From Candidatus Hodarchaeota archaeon (GTDB lineage Archaea > Asgardarchaeota > Heimdallarchaeia > Hodarchaeales > Hodarchaeaceae), in assembly GCA_016840305.1 (NCBI GenBank), contig JAEOSP010000449.1:1-6036 (forward strand): a DNA stretch of 6,036 nucleotides, in the 5' to 3' direction. Within the stretch, counting starts at the first letter, position 1, and the number at the start of each line of letters is the position of its first letter. This document shows, one piece after another, positions 5,232 to 6,036 of this stretch. The notes beneath the pieces are model-generated. The model made no database searches. It had not been told where the DNA came from and saw only the letters and a program-made list of their open reading frames with translations. The position numbers and the translations under genes were made by a program.

Positions 5232-6036
5232 ATGTCACAAAAAAGAGAAGAATTGATAAATGCTGGTCGATTATTGGTATGTGGAACTCAAGGTGGAGGA
5301 AAGACAGCTTTAGTTACTAACTTAGCTGCAAGAACTGATCGGTCAATGTCTTATCAAGAAGATTTTGGTGGAACTATAGAAACAGAATATTTGCGTATAT
5401 CATTTAATGAGGGGAAATTCTTTAGTTTACTTCTACCTGTAGGTGGACAAGAGAAGTGGGCGTCATTAAGAGAGAGATTTGGTAGTACAGCAGAGGGAGT
5501 TATCATTATTCTTGATTCCTGCACAAAGAAATTTTGGATGAACTCCTTATCACAAGCTTCCGAAATTTCGACCGTTATTCCTTATGAAAATTATCCCATT
5601 ACTTTTATTGTAACCAAGAGAGATTTGAATGAAACCATTCGTACAGAAGTCAATAATTTTGCTGAAGCAATCATGGTGGGGTTAGAAGAAGCGAAAACAA
5701 CACCATTAACATATTATTCAAGAGGTTTCCGGATCACCGAGAGGAAAGTCGATATTGGAGATAGTTTAACAATTCCTTTCGCTTCTCTTGAGCAGCTTAT
5801 AATCAATAGTCTTGAATCAAAATACTTTACTGGCTTGGTTCCTGGGGACGCAATGAGAGGAAAAACCCTTTTGCCTGGATTTAGTCTGGTTAATTGTCGT
5901 CTTTTCAGCCGTGCATTAGCGCAGGAACTTTGTGGTTCATCTGGTGGAGATCAAATGGCTATCTTAGGTCTCTTAAATGATATGCGTCCTAGTATGTTAG
6001 AGTTGGATACTAGCTGGACTGATTTACTTCGAAAAT
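5232..6036 (+). CDS. Divergent Arf-like small GTPase with C-terminal extension (partial, 3' end off window)
   Basis: A Ras-superfamily GTPase, open for 268 codons to the window edge. Seen: G1/P-loop GTQGGGKT at 18-25; a switch I Thr in FGGTIETEYLRIS (Thr48); switch II PVGGQEKW at 69-76, which aligns with Arf's DVGGQDK but has Pro for the Asp of DxxG while keeping the catalytic-type Gln73; the strand VIIILDS at 90-96 matching Arf's LIFVVDS; and G4 TKRD at 128-131 in place of NKxD. No clear G5 SAK is seen. About 40 residues (137-180) separate G4 from a final G-domain-like helix at 185-197, and at least 68 more residues follow (200-268+), well beyond a normal 180-200-aa small GTPase. Position 2 is Ser, so there is no myristoylation-type Gly2, and no amphipathic N-terminal helix is obvious. 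It is the third gene of a tight block and presumably acts with its two orphan neighbours. Fold is confident; Arf-like placement and catalytic competence are less certain. Confidence 0.88.
   Translation, partial: MSQKREELINAGRLLVCGTQGGGKTALVTNLAARTDRSMSYQEDFGGTIETEYLRISFNEGKFFSLLLPVGGQEKWASLRERFGSTAEGVIIILDSCTKKFWMNSLSQASEISTVIPYENYPITFIVTKRDLNETIRTEVNNFAEAIMVGLEEAKTTPLTYYSRGFRITERKVDIGDSLTIPFASLEQLIINSLESKYFTGLVPGDAMRGKTLLPGFSLVNCRLFSRALAQELCGSSGGDQMAILGLLNDMRPSMLELDTSWTDLLRK

Overview
The window is AT-rich (by eye roughly one third G+C) and carries five genes in two divergent blocks around a 139-bp intergenic region (1440-1578). There are no tRNA, rRNA, CRISPR or insertion-sequence signatures. 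The small GTPase at the right end has G-box spacing and a GGQ-E-K switch II typical of the Arf/Sar-like branch. Together with the TATA-like boxes upstream of both blocks and the short 5' leaders they imply, this makes an archaeon, possibly of the Asgard group, my first guess. This is an inference: genes with Shine-Dalgarno sites, a PHP-type histidinol phosphatase and an APH(3')-like kinase also occur in bacteria.

Left block, minus strand: a complete PHP-family phosphoesterase of the HisK/HisJ histidinol-phosphatase type (606-1439) is followed after 18 bp by an APH(3')-type aminoglycoside-kinase-fold protein (1-587), whose C-terminus lies off the left edge. The kinase keeps most family landmarks, but Asn replaces the catalytic-base Asp (HGN instead of HGD). 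A phosphatase and a kinase-like protein are therefore probably co-transcribed, away from any visible his or resistance genes.

Right block, plus strand: three genes packed head to tail, with 2 and 15 bp between them. The first two encode large soluble, mostly helical proteins (564 and 646 aa) that I do not recognise. The third (5232 to beyond the right edge) is an Arf-like small GTPase with intact Walker A, a switch II in which the Mg-coordinating Asp of DxxGQ is Pro (PVGGQ), TKRD in place of NKxD, and a C-terminal extension of at least 68 residues. Genes 2 and 3 have strong Shine-Dalgarno sites that overlap or abut the preceding stop codon, so coupled translation and fixed stoichiometry are likely.

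The right block is the best candidate here for an undescribed system: a divergent GTPase switch encoded with two orphan proteins that could be its regulators, effectors or scaffold. The divergent intergenic region holds TATA-like boxes for both directions and a perfect 7-bp inverted repeat placed where it could act as an operator for the phosphatase/kinase pair.
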